This document shows positions 33,232 through 42,175 of a stretch of DNA of 64,000 bases, piece after piece. Made by a program: the position numbers and the translations under genes. Below the pieces are notes generated by a model that made no database searches, had not been told where the DNA came from, and worked only from the letters and a program-made list of their open reading frames with translations. The first letter of the stretch is position 1. The number at the start of each line of letters is the position of its first letter. The DNA comes from Fischerella sp. PCC 9431 (GTDB lineage: Bacteria > Cyanobacteriota > Cyanobacteriia > Cyanobacteriales > Nostocaceae). The stretch is from contig NZ_KE650771.1 in the NCBI RefSeq assembly GCF_000447295.1, positions 5,328,147-5,392,146 on the forward strand, given 5' to 3'.

Positions 33232-36200
33232 ATGACCGAGGAAGAACTGCTACAGGTAATTGCACAAGCAGCAACAGAGGGTGTGACGGAACTCGACCTC
33301 TGTAGTAACGAATTAACGGCTTTACCACCTGAGATCGGACAACTTACCAGTTTGCAATTTCTCTACCTTAGTGATAACAAACTGAGGAGTCTGCCAAAAG
33401 AAATTGGGCAATTAGTTAACCTACAATTGCTCCATCTCGGCATTAATCAACTGAGCAGTTTGCCAAAAGAAATTGGGAAACTACTCAACCTACTATCGCT
33501 TCACCTCTATGATAATCAACTGAGCAGTTTGCCAACAGAAATTGTCCAACTGAGTAACCTGCAATTACTCAATCTCTACAACAATCGACTCAGCAGTCTG
33601 CCAAAGGAATTTGGACAACTGGTCAACTTACAAACGCTCGACCTCGGCTACAATCGACTCAACAGTCTGCCAAAGGAATTTGGACAACTGGTCAACTTGC
33701 AAACGCTCGACCTCAGCTACAATCGACTCAGCAGTCTGCCAAATGAAATTGTCCAACTGGTCAACTTACAAACCCTCAACCTCTACAACAATCGCTTAAC
33801 TAGTCTGCCAAAGGAATTTGGACAACTGGTCAACTTGCAAACGCTCGACCTCAGCGACAATCGACTCAGCAGTCTGCCAAGAGAAATTGTCCAACTGGTC
33901 AACTTGCAAACCCTCGACCTCGGCTACAATCGACTCAGCAGTCTGCCAAGGGAAATTGTCCAACTGGTCAACTTGCAAACGCTCGACCTCAGCGACAATC
34001 GACTCAGCAGTCTGCCAAGGGAAATTGTCCAACTGGTCAACTTGCAAACGCTCGACCTCTACAACAATCGACTCAGCAGTCTGCCAAGAGAAATTGTCCA
34101 ACTGGTCAACTTGCAAAGGCTCCACCTCAGTAGTAATCGACTCAGCAGTCTGCCAAACGAAATTGTCCAACTGGTCAATTTGCAAACGCTCTACCTCAGC
34201 AGTAATCAACTCAGCAGTCTGCCAAACGAAATTGTCCAACTAGTCAACTTGCAAAGGCTCCACCTCAGCAATAATCAACTCAGCAGTCTGCCAAAGGAAT
34301 TTGGACAACTGGTCAACTTGCAAAGGCTCCACCTCAACAGAAATCAACTCAGCAGTCTGCCAAACGAATTTGGACAACTGGTCAACTTGCAAACGCTCGA
34401 CCTCAGCAGAAATCAACTCAGCAGTCTGCCAAACGAATTTGGACAACTGGTCAACTTGCAAACGCTCGACCTCAGCAGTAATCAACTCAGCAGTCTGCCA
34501 AATGAATTTGGAAAGCTGGTCAACTTGCAAACGCTCCACCTCAGCAGTAATCAACTCAGCAGTCTGCCAAATGAATTTGGAAAGCTGGTCAACTTGCAAA
34601 CGCTCCACCTCAGCAGTAATCAACTCAGCAGTCTGCCAAATGAATTTGGAAAGCTGGTCAACTTGCAAACGCTCCACCTCAGCAGTAATCAACTCAGCAG
34701 TCTGCCAAAGGAATTTGGACAACTGGTCAACTTGCAAACGCTCCACCTCAGCAGTAATCAACTCAGCAGTCTGCCAAAGGAATTTGGACAACTGGTCAAC
34801 TTGCGAACGCTCCACCTCTACAACAATCAACTGAGCAGTCTACCAAGCGAAATTGGACAACTGGTCAACTTGCAAACCCTCGACCTCAGCAGTAATCAAC
34901 TTAGCAGTCTGCCAAAAGAAATTGTCCAACTGGTCAACTTGCAAACGCTCAATTTCTACAACAATCAACTCAGCAGTCTGCCAAAAGAAATTGTCCAACT
35001 GGTCAACTTGCAAACGCTCAATTTCTACAACAATCAACTCAGCAGTCTGCCAAGCGAAATTCGTCAATTACCAAACTTGAAAAAACTGGATTTGCGTAAT
35101 AATCCAGTCCCCATTCCACCTGAGATTTTAGGGCCGAAGAATTGGTGGGAAGATCCAGGTGATATAAATGAAATTCTCGATTTCTATTTCCGGGTACAAG
35201 ATCCTAACGAAACTGAACCTTTCTACGAAGCAAAATTATTGATTGTTGGTGAAGGGGGAGCTGGGAAAACTTCTTTAGCTAACAAAATTAAAGACGAAAA
35301 CTACAAACTTCAATCGGATGAAAAATCAACCGAAGGGATTGATGTTATCCAGTGGAAATTCCCACTACCTAATGGTAGAGACTTTCGTGTAAATATTTGG
35401 GACTTTGGTGGACAGGAAATTTATCACGACACCCATCAGTTTTTTCTCACCGAACGTTCTCTCTATGCTTTAGTTGCTGATTCTCGCAAAGAAAACACCA
35501 ATTTCTACTGGTGGCTGAAGGTCGTCGAACTTTTGAGCGACAATAGTCCAGTTATCATCATCAAAAACGAAAAACAAGACCGTCAGTGTCAAGTTAATGA
35601 TCGCCAATTGCGCGGAGAATTTACAAATCTCAAAGAATCGCTGGCAACTAACTTAGCTGATAATCGCGGGTTAGCAGAAATTAAACAAGCTATTCAAGAC
35701 TACATAAGCAGACTTCCTCACGTCGGTACACCTTTGCCAAAACTCTGGGTAAGAGTTAGAACATCTTTAGAAAACGATTCCCGTAACTATATTAATTTGT
35801 ACGAATACGAGAATCTTTGCCGCATTAATAATTTAACTGACCGCCAAGACATGCTAAGGCTAAGTCGCTATCTCCATGATCTCGGCGTTTTCCTGCATTT
35901 TCAAGACGATTCTACACTCAAACACTGGGTAATCCTCAAACCAGAATGGGGAACCACTGCGGTTTACAAAGTGTTAGACAATCAAACCGTCAAGCATAAT
36001 CTCGGTTGTTTCACCCAAGATGATCTCGCTGATATTTGGAAAGACAAGGAATATGCCCAAATGCGAGATGAATTGCTGCAATTAATGATGCGGTTTAAGC
36101 TTTGCTACCCAATTCCTAATCGTCCCAATCATTATATTGCACCGCAACTACTCGATATTAACCAACTCAATTATAATTGGGACACAACTAATAACCTAAT

Positions 36201-37296
36201 TTTGCGCTACGAATACGAATTCATGCCCAAGGGTATGATCACCCGCTTCATTGTTGAAACCCACCCTTGGATTGAACAACAAAAACTCGTTTGGAGAAGC
36301 GGTGTTGTTCTCAACAAAGATGAAACCCGCGCTGAAATTATTGAAAATTACAATCAACGAGAAATTAAAATCCGTGTAGCCGGAAATCGCAAGAAAGAAT
36401 TGCTAACAGTCGTCACTCACGAACTCGAAAAAATTCACAAGTCTTTTGAACGTTTGCAATATCAAACCCTTGTTCCTTGCAATTGTGACATTTGTGCAGG
36501 AAGTCAAAAACCTTATTCTTATTCTCTAGATAATTTATATAGGCGCTTTAACGCTGGCAGGTATCAGATTGAGTGCGACAAAAGTTATGAAATGGTCGAT
36601 GTTCGTAGATTGATTGATGATGTTAATTTACAATCTTTTGATATCACACAAGAACGTAAATTACCAGTCATTCCATTGCAACGAGAACTAGAAGAAAGTA
36701 GAGATAAATCATTGGCGCATCAGCCACAAAATAGCGACCAAAAGGAAGTTTTTATTTCTTACACTTGGCGAGACCAAGAAAGTAAACCACTTGTAGAAAA
36801 AATAGAGCAAGAATTTAAAACCAAAGGTATCAACATTATTCGTGATACCAATGCAATTGGCTACAAACAAAAATTTCAAGAATTCATGCAGCGATTAAGT
36901 CACGGTAAATGTGTGATTTTAATTATCAGTGATGGGTATTTGAAGTCAGAGAATTGCATGTATGAATTAGTTGAAATTGCAAAATATGGAGAATTTCATA
37001 AACGAATTTTTCCGATAGTTTTAGAAGATGCCAAAATTTATCAAGCCATTGAAAGAATTAAATATGTCGAGTATTGGGAAGATAAAAAGAAAGAATTAGA
37101 TGCAGCGATGAAAAAAGTAAGCGGTGATAACTTGCAGGGATTTCGAGAAGAACTTGACTTATATAACGAAATTCGCAATACGTTTGCTAAACTCACCAAT
37201 TTACTGAAAGACATGAATGCTCTCACGTCAGATATTCACATTCAATCAAATTTTGAGACATTATTGAAAGCAATTGAAGAAAGATTAAATAAGTAA
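33232..37296 (+). CDS. LRR-Roco-TIR protein
   Basis: A 1354-residue multidomain protein; I use the ATG at 33232 rather than a TTG two codons upstream. Residues about 18-637 are some 27 leucine-rich repeats of 23 residues (consensus LVNLQTLxLSSNQLSSLPKE). A ROC GTPase domain follows with P-loop GEGGAGKTS (673-681), G3 WDFGGQE (about 721-727) and a G4-like IIKNEKQD. A COR domain (about 830-1150) contains a CxCxxC cluster at 1083-1088. Residues 1170-1300 are a TIR domain (EVFISYTWRD, then SENCMYELVEI). Glu1245 in the SxxCxxE motif fits the catalytic Glu of NAD-cleaving TIRs. By analogy, LRRs would sense a ligand, the Roco dimer would switch, and TIR would cleave NAD+. It may act in phage defence or programmed death. 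This is inference; the gene stands alone. Confidence 0.9.
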   Translation: MTEEELLQVIAQAATEGVTELDLCSNELTALPPEIGQLTSLQFLYLSDNKLRSLPKEIGQLVNLQLLHLGINQLSSLPKEIGKLLNLLSLHLYDNQLSSLPTEIVQLSNLQLLNLYNNRLSSLPKEFGQLVNLQTLDLGYNRLNSLPKEFGQLVNLQTLDLSYNRLSSLPNEIVQLVNLQTLNLYNNRLTSLPKEFGQLVNLQTLDLSDNRLSSLPREIVQLVNLQTLDLGYNRLSSLPREIVQLVNLQTLDLSDNRLSSLPREIVQLVNLQTLDLYNNRLSSLPREIVQLVNLQRLHLSSNRLSSLPNEIVQLVNLQTLYLSSNQLSSLPNEIVQLVNLQRLHLSNNQLSSLPKEFGQLVNLQRLHLNRNQLSSLPNEFGQLVNLQTLDLSRNQLSSLPNEFGQLVNLQTLDLSSNQLSSLPNEFGKLVNLQTLHLSSNQLSSLPNEFGKLVNLQTLHLSSNQLSSLPNEFGKLVNLQTLHLSSNQLSSLPKEFGQLVNLQTLHLSSNQLSSLPKEFGQLVNLRTLHLYNNQLSSLPSEIGQLVNLQTLDLSSNQLSSLPKEIVQLVNLQTLNFYNNQLSSLPKEIVQLVNLQTLNFYNNQLSSLPSEIRQLPNLKKLDLRNNPVPIPPEILGPKNWWEDPGDINEILDFYFRVQDPNETEPFYEAKLLIVGEGGAGKTSLANKIKDENYKLQSDEKSTEGIDVIQWKFPLPNGRDFRVNIWDFGGQEIYHDTHQFFLTERSLYALVADSRKENTNFYWWLKVVELLSDNSPVIIIKNEKQDRQCQVNDRQLRGEFTNLKESLATNLADNRGLAEIKQAIQDYISRLPHVGTPLPKLWVRVRTSLENDSRNYINLYEYENLCRINNLTDRQDMLRLSRYLHDLGVFLHFQDDSTLKHWVILKPEWGTTAVYKVLDNQTVKHNLGCFTQDDLADIWKDKEYAQMRDELLQLMMRFKLCYPIPNRPNHYIAPQLLDINQLNYNWDTTNNLILRYEYEFMPKGMITRFIVETHPWIEQQKLVWRSGVVLNKDETRAEIIENYNQREIKIRVAGNRKKELLTVVTHELEKIHKSFERLQYQTLVPCNCDICAGSQKPYSYSLDNLYRRFNAGRYQIECDKSYEMVDVRRLIDDVNLQSFDITQERKLPVIPLQRELEESRDKSLAHQPQNSDQKEVFISYTWRDQESKPLVEKIEQEFKTKGINIIRDTNAIGYKQKFQEFMQRLSHGKCVILIISDGYLKSENCMYELVEIAKYGEFHKRIFPIVLEDAKIYQAIERIKYVEYWEDKKKELDAAMKKVSGDNLQGFREELDLYNEIRNTFAKLTNLLKDMNALTSDIHIQSNFETLLKAIEERLNK
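33590..35060. repeat. 69-bp coding tandem array (LRR units)
   Basis: About 21 of the LRR units are encoded by 69-bp repeats so similar that consecutive copies can be nearly identical, for example the three units around 34490-34690. This implies recent unequal crossing-over or gene conversion. Because the period is a multiple of three, frames on both strands remain open; those are artefacts. Confidence 0.88.
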
Positions 37297-37873
37297 TCTG
37301 ATATCTTGCACCAACCCCATATCCCGCCTGAGAATTAATTCTGAGGCTAATAGCATAAGTCCGTTAAAACGGACTCAAACACCCTCCTAGTCAGATTTAT
37401 CTGACTTTAGCTATTAGCCAATAAATTTATTTATTGGCGGGATATAATACCAATTTAATATGAAGACGCATACAAAGACCCCACCCGCGCTAACGCGCAC
37501 CCTTCCCTTCGCAAGCTACGGTGTACACACAAGTCAAGTCGAAAATCTTCAAGCTGAACCAATATCCCGCCTAGAACTAAAGTTCCAGGCTAATAGCTTA
37601 AGTCCACTCAAGTGGACTAAATCGAATTTCTCTATGAGTCCTCTTTAGAGGAGTTTTGCTATTAGACTCGGAATTTATTCCGAGGCGGGATAAATACACT
37701 GCACCAAGATTTGTGTGTACACCGTAGCCTTAAAAAGGGGGGGACTAGAATCAAACTCCCCCTTTTTTCTAGCGTAGCGGCGCGTCAGCGCGGGGATTTA
37801 GGGGGATCTTCAATGTTCAAATTTCACTAACTGAACCGTATTGGGATATAAGGTTGATGCAAGATATGAAATT
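37297..37873. other. Repeat-filled spacer downstream of the Roco-TIR gene
   Basis: It starts 5 bp after the stop with the left end of a modular element (ATCTTGCACCAACCCC from 37303) whose matching right end (ATAAGGTTGATGCAAGAT) is at about 37848-37865. Within it are palindromes GAGAATTAATTCTC-like, GTCCGTTAAAACGGAC, AGTCAGATTTATCTGACT and CAATAAATTTATTTATTG, and then the MITE-like copy B. The arrangement indicates nested insertion. No gene is seen. Confidence 0.65.
37513..37731. mobile_element. MITE-like element, copy B (inverted)
   Basis: A 219-bp unit that is the reverse complement of 30891-31110 with only scattered differences. Its ends are AAGCTACGGTGTACAC and GTGTACACCGTAGCCTT. Homology with the left-hand copy extends through an arm ending at about 37807. 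The two copies bracket purU, the 63-bp repeat and the Roco-TIR gene. Confidence 0.6.
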
Positions 37874-39670
37874 TCAAACTTTTGACTTGTTTGGTTTTGG
37901 TTGTTGTCTAGTATTAGGTTGAGAATCTTGATTTGCTGCTTGTTGTGAAAACTGCTGAGGAGTTTCAGTCGCAGGTTGGGGAGTACCTTTAATTGCTCCC
38001 CGATAAATCAATGCACCTACAGTTTCCAGCCCAAAACCCCAACCTTTTGGTAAATTATCATCACCGTCATTTTGTCCCAAATCTATATAAATACGCGGTG
38101 GTACAAAGTACTTTAACTCGCTATTAACTACCAGATTATCTGCTTTTTCCATAATTGCATCGAAAGTACTATCGAACTCTGCATCGCTGTCGTACTGCTG
38201 TTGTAATTTTGCTTGCACAAATTCTATAAATTCGCGAACTACAGGTATTCTGGGATCATCCTGGGGTTGAGGTTCGGGCTGAGGTTCGGGTTGAGGATCA
38301 GGTGGAGGGGTCGGTTGAGGAGAAGTGTTAGGAGTATTATTTGCAGATTTCTTGCCAGAATTGGGAGGATTTGTCGGTTCTGGCGTAGGTACTACAGGTA
38401 CTACTATTGGTGGTACGGGTGCGGGTATAGGTTGGGGATTAGAAACACCAATACCTAATTGCCTCATAATTAAAGGCTCTATATATTCCAAGAGTTTAAC
38501 TTGTGCTTGCACTATTTTCGGATTGTTCTTGGCATTACTGCGAGGAAGCAATGTACGGAAAGCACGACGCAGTACTTGCGATAATTTAAAAGGTGGAAAG
38601 GGGATAGTGCTGGGATCAATATTTTGCCCATGCTTAGACATTAGTACATCTAAAGGTGGTAAATCTGCTGGTACTAATGGCATTTGAATATTAAAAGCTT
38701 TAAATTGCGGATTACCACTCTTGAAGCTGAGAATGTTTTCCCGTCGATTATTTTGATGTTCTTGAAGTTTAAGTATCTCTAATGCTTTTGCTTCATCGCC
38801 ATCTAATAGCAAAGTCAAACCTTGCTTGTTAAAAGGATAAACAGGTGTATTCAGGCTGATATAGATAAACTCCGCACAGTAGGCTGTATTTTCTGGGCGG
38901 TTAAGAAATTCTAGCGCTTCTGGATCACCAAGACTAGCAAGGGCGCAATTTTGCAAAAATTCTTTGAGTGTGGGGCGATCGCAAACACGGGTAGGATCAC
39001 CACCATTAAAATCATTAGCCGCAAATTGCACAAATGGATTAATTAATGCCATCCAACAAATTATACTGTCAGTGTAACCACGAGATTGTTCTGGCGTGAC
39101 AAACTCAGGAAACACCAAACGCTGGGCAACAGCCACAAAGCCATCGTTGCCATACATCCCATTGTGATACGTATCAGGTTCGTTGAAACTGGCAAATGCT
39201 CGTTCCCCTGAAAAGTTCTGAGCTGGTACGATCGCGCCAGAGTGGTGTCCCTCATTTTTGATGAAAATCTCCATCAATTCATACTGTTCCTGATCATTGG
39301 GAGGCCAGCGCAAATCAATAACCTTACCATACCTGTCTTTATTGTATTGAAAAGTACAAACTAAAAGACCGTATTTATCTATAAACTTGAGAACATCTTC
39401 GTAGCCAGAGACTATGTTACCTTGAGGGTCTGAAACTTGCGGTTGATCGGAAATACCAATAAATCCTGGAACTTTAATAGTTTCCGCATCCACAAAACTC
39501 TGATCATCTACAATTACAATCTTGTAGAATAACCGCTTCATATCCTTGAGCGGTGAGCCTCCCTGATCATCTGGTCCTCTAAAAGCATTGAAATAATTTA
39601 AATCTACTTCTTCTGGCGATCGCAACGGCAAGTGATCATGGTTTTCTAGTGAAGAATTATTTTCGCTCAT
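37874..39670 (-). CDS. Unrecognised 598-residue protein with proline-rich linker
   Basis: I use the ATG at 39670 (MSENNSSLENHDHL); upstream alternatives at 39721 and a TTG at 39763 have no better ribosome site. The N-terminal two thirds (about 20-400) are globular. They include GHHSGAIVPAQNFSGERAF and ENTAYCAEFIYISLNTPVYPF, the latter resembling the Cys-x-Glu-Phe block of permuted papain-like folds (YiiX/NlpC type). A Pro-rich linker (about 415-490, with PQPEPQPEP repeats) leads to a C-terminal domain (about 490-575) and a Gln/Asn-rich tail. There is no signal peptide. I do not recognise the family and assign no function. Confidence 0.6.
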   Translation of the reverse strand: MSENNSSLENHDHLPLRSPEEVDLNYFNAFRGPDDQGGSPLKDMKRLFYKIVIVDDQSFVDAETIKVPGFIGISDQPQVSDPQGNIVSGYEDVLKFIDKYGLLVCTFQYNKDRYGKVIDLRWPPNDQEQYELMEIFIKNEGHHSGAIVPAQNFSGERAFASFNEPDTYHNGMYGNDGFVAVAQRLVFPEFVTPEQSRGYTDSIICWMALINPFVQFAANDFNGGDPTRVCDRPTLKEFLQNCALASLGDPEALEFLNRPENTAYCAEFIYISLNTPVYPFNKQGLTLLLDGDEAKALEILKLQEHQNNRRENILSFKSGNPQFKAFNIQMPLVPADLPPLDVLMSKHGQNIDPSTIPFPPFKLSQVLRRAFRTLLPRSNAKNNPKIVQAQVKLLEYIEPLIMRQLGIGVSNPQPIPAPVPPIVVPVVPTPEPTNPPNSGKKSANNTPNTSPQPTPPPDPQPEPQPEPQPQDDPRIPVVREFIEFVQAKLQQQYDSDAEFDSTFDAIMEKADNLVVNSELKYFVPPRIYIDLGQNDGDDNLPKGWGFGLETVGALIYRGAIKGTPQPATETPQQFSQQAANQDSQPNTRQQPKPNKSKV

Positions 39671-39837
39671 AGTTTTGTATCTGTAGTAATTATGTAATGG
39701 GTGTGAGCAAGACTCACTCATGCACACAAAATAACTATCTTTTGGTGTAATTTTTACATGCAACCAAAAGGTAGTCTAAATTTTTACTTTTTTTTCAGTA
39801 TTCTGTTTGGAAAAGAGGGATTGGGGATTGGGCATGA

Positions 39838-39902
39838 ATCAGTTATCAGTTAACAGTTTAATTTGATAACTGATAACTGTTAACTGATAACTGATAACTG
39901 AG
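39838..39902. repeat. STRR block, AACTGAT/CAGTTAT heptamers
   Basis: CAGTTATCAGTTAACAG is followed by repeated GATAACT and TAACTGA heptamers, forming both orientations and hence a potential hairpin. It lies between the ankyrin gene and the unrecognised gene, both on the minus strand. Confidence 0.8.
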
Positions 39903-39921
39903 AAGTCTCTCTTGTCCCTGA

Positions 39922-41199
39922 TCAATCCACCGCCCCAGCTGCCCGCAACAGATTTGCTATATCTTGATAATCATTAAACTCTGCTAACATCAAAGCCGTA
40001 TAGCCGCCTTGATTTTTTAAATTTACGTCTGCACCAGCTTGTAATAATAGTTGCACAGCTTCTGTATAACCCCGTGAAGTTGCCCACATTAAAGCTGTTG
40101 CTTGGGCTGAGTCTTGAAAATTCACATCTGCGCCTTTAGCTAGTAGCTGCTGGATAATGCTGGTGCGATCGCGTTCTGCGGCTTTGATTAAAGGTGTTTT
40201 ACCGTCATCTGCGGGAATATTAGTATTAGCACCAAACTCTAACAATAACCGTACTATTTCACTTTGTCCTTGGGTGACAGCTAACGTCAAAGGTAGTTCA
40301 CCAAAGTTTTTCACATTAGCATCAGCTCCATACCGCAGTAACATTTCGACTATTTGAATGTGACCCTGCAATGCAGCTACAAGCAAAGGTGTATCGCCCA
40401 GGTTGTTTCTGATTTGGATATTTGCACCCCGGCTGAGTAATACTTCTACCACGTCGGTATAACCTTCTACAACCGCTAAATGCAAAGCAGTTTCACCATC
40501 TTGATCTGGTGAATTCACATCAGCGCCTGCATCTAGCAAACAAGCCGCGATCGCACTATGTCCAGCTGCGACTGCTGCTAATAGTGGAGTGGTGCGATCG
40601 CGATTTTGCAGTTTCGCATCTGCACCCGCCGCCAACAATGCCTGTACAATTGGCAAATCTCCCAAATCTGCTGCTAGCAGCAACGGCGTTTCACCTTCTT
40701 CATCCTGAGCATTAATATCTGGGCTGACTGATACAATTGCTTGTACAACAGCAACATGTCCTTGCTTGATTGCTAATTTCAAAGCAGTATCATCATCGTG
40801 ATCTTTAACATTGACATCAGCACCCGCAGCCAATAATACTCGTACCACCTCTCCATGACCTTTGAGTGCTGCTGCCATCAAAGCCGTACTACCATCTTCA
40901 TTAGTCGCATTGACATCTGCCCCTCTGGATACTAAAAGATTCACAATGTCAATACTTTTGGCACTCGCAGCCAACATCAAAGCTGTTAAACCGTAGCGTT
41001 TTCTGCGTAAATTAAGATTAGCCCCAGCATCCAGAAGCGATCGCGCAATTTCCGTATAGCCAAAATTTGCAGCAAACATTAACGCCGTTGTACCTTCGCG
41101 ATCGCTCACATCAGGTGTCGCACCCGCAGCCAGTAGCGCCTGCACTTGCTTAATATCACCAGTTTTAACAGCCTTTAGCAGTAAAGCGTCATTGCTCAT
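39922..41199 (-). CDS. Ankyrin-repeat protein
   Basis: A 425-residue protein composed almost wholly of ankyrin repeats, about 12-13 units of 33 residues. Examples are DREGTTALMFAANFGYTEIA and NEDGSTALMAAALKGHGEVV. There is no signal peptide or catalytic domain, so it should be a cytoplasmic protein-protein interaction scaffold. The start is an ATG at 41199 (MSNDALLLKAV). Its partner is unknown; proximity to the Roco-TIR gene (2.6 kb) may be coincidental. Confidence 0.93.
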   Translation of the reverse strand: MSNDALLLKAVKTGDIKQVQALLAAGATPDVSDREGTTALMFAANFGYTEIARSLLDAGANLNLRRKRYGLTALMLAASAKSIDIVNLLVSRGADVNATNEDGSTALMAAALKGHGEVVRVLLAAGADVNVKDHDDDTALKLAIKQGHVAVVQAIVSVSPDINAQDEEGETPLLLAADLGDLPIVQALLAAGADAKLQNRDRTTPLLAAVAAGHSAIAACLLDAGADVNSPDQDGETALHLAVVEGYTDVVEVLLSRGANIQIRNNLGDTPLLVAALQGHIQIVEMLLRYGADANVKNFGELPLTLAVTQGQSEIVRLLLEFGANTNIPADDGKTPLIKAAERDRTSIIQQLLAKGADVNFQDSAQATALMWATSRGYTEAVQLLLQAGADVNLKNQGGYTALMLAEFNDYQDIANLLRAAGAVD

Positions 41200-41552
41200 T
41201 GGTTATTTGTCATTGGTCATTAGTAGAGACGCGATTATACTCTTACGAGAACCCACTCTTACGAGCGTCTACGCGTCTCTACAATACTCCATCGTCAAGG
41301 GTCAAGAGTCAATGGGCATGGGGCATGGGGCATGGGGCATGGGGCATGGGGCATGGGGCATGGGGCATGGGGCATTAAGCATGGGGCATGGGGCATTAAG
41401 CATGGGGCATGGGGCATTAAGCATGGGCCATTGTGTATTACTTATTCTCCCTTCTCCCTTCTCCCTGCTCCCTGCTCCCTTATCCCCAATCCCCTAATTA
41501 GAGTTATGCTAATTTTTATGAAGATTTAAGAATAGGGGCAAAGGTAACGAAT
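41200..41552. repeat. CATGGGG heptamer array and spacer
   Basis: The 353-bp spacer holds a run of CATGGGG heptamers (about 41312-41430) with a higher-order CATTAAG-interrupted unit near its end. Pyrimidine-rich CTCCCTTCTCCCTGCTCCC runs follow (41447-41485). A hairpin of TAGAGACGCG arms flanks TCTTACGAG repeats at 41223-41282. The promoter of the DUF4079 gene lies near 41500-41545. Confidence 0.8.
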
Positions 41553-42017
41553 ATGGAATTATCACCATCGGTAAAATACTGGGCGCAGTTCTTCCACCCA
41601 ATTATGATGTGGGCGTTGTTACTGGTATCTGTATATGCTGCCTATTTAGGTCTGCAAGTACAGCGTACCAGAAATTCCCAAGGCGAACAAAAGAAAGAAT
41701 TGATTAAAGGTAGATACAACGTCAGACACTACCAGATTGGTTCTATATTACTGGCTCTGATGGTGGCAGGCTCTATTGGTGGGATGGCTGTCACCTACAT
41801 TAATAATGGTAAATTGTTCGTGGGACCACACCTACTAGCAGGGCTGGGAATGACTGGTACAATTGCCTTTTCTGCTGCTTTATCTCCCTACATGCAAAAA
41901 GGGGCAAATTGGGCCCGTGTTACTCATATTTTGCTGAACTTTACCCTTTTAGGTCTGTTTACTTGGCAAGCTATCACAGGTATGCAAATTGTGCAAAAAA
42001 TTCTGACTAGTGCTTAG
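41553..42017 (+). CDS. DUF4079 membrane protein
   Basis: A 154-residue protein with four hydrophobic segments. Conserved-looking His residues occur in YWAQFFHPIMMW, VRHYQIGSILL, VGPHLLAGLG and VTHILLNFTLLG, suggesting haem or quinone binding similar to cytochrome b561-type folds. The family is conserved in cyanobacteria and chloroplasts and has no established role. AAAGG lies 10 bases before the ATG. Confidence 0.85.
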   Translation: MELSPSVKYWAQFFHPIMMWALLLVSVYAAYLGLQVQRTRNSQGEQKKELIKGRYNVRHYQIGSILLALMVAGSIGGMAVTYINNGKLFVGPHLLAGLGMTGTIAFSAALSPYMQKGANWARVTHILLNFTLLGLFTWQAITGMQIVQKILTSA

Positions 42018-42043
42018 TCAATGGTCATTAGTCATTGGTCAAG

Positions 42044-42162
42044 GGGAGCATCCCAAATGTTCAAAAAACCCGCCTGCGATTTCAATCGCAGTCCGTTTTA
42101 ACGGACTTATGCTATTAGCCTCAGAATTAATTCTGAGGCGGGATATAAGGTAAGTGCAAGAT
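42044..42162. repeat. Modular palindromic repeat
   Basis: GGGAGCATCCCAAATG, TGCGATTTCAATCGCA, GTCCGTTTTAACGGAC, GCTATTAGCC, CAGAATTAATTCTG and GGCGGGATATAAGG...GTGCAAGAT follow in order. The left part matches 32565 and the right part matches 28708-28770, which shows exchange of modules. It lies between convergent genes. Confidence 0.7.
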
Positions 42163-42175
42163 TTGACCAATGACT

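Noticed and set aside
33611-35080. Long open frames on both strands across the LRR region
   Set aside because: They arise because the 69-bp repeat keeps every frame open; their products are repetitive, Cys/Ser- or Val/Gln-rich and without independent starts.
41192-41529. Frames over the CATGGGG repeat giving MGHGAWGMGHGAWG peptides
   Set aside because: Pure translation of the heptamer array; non-coding spacer.
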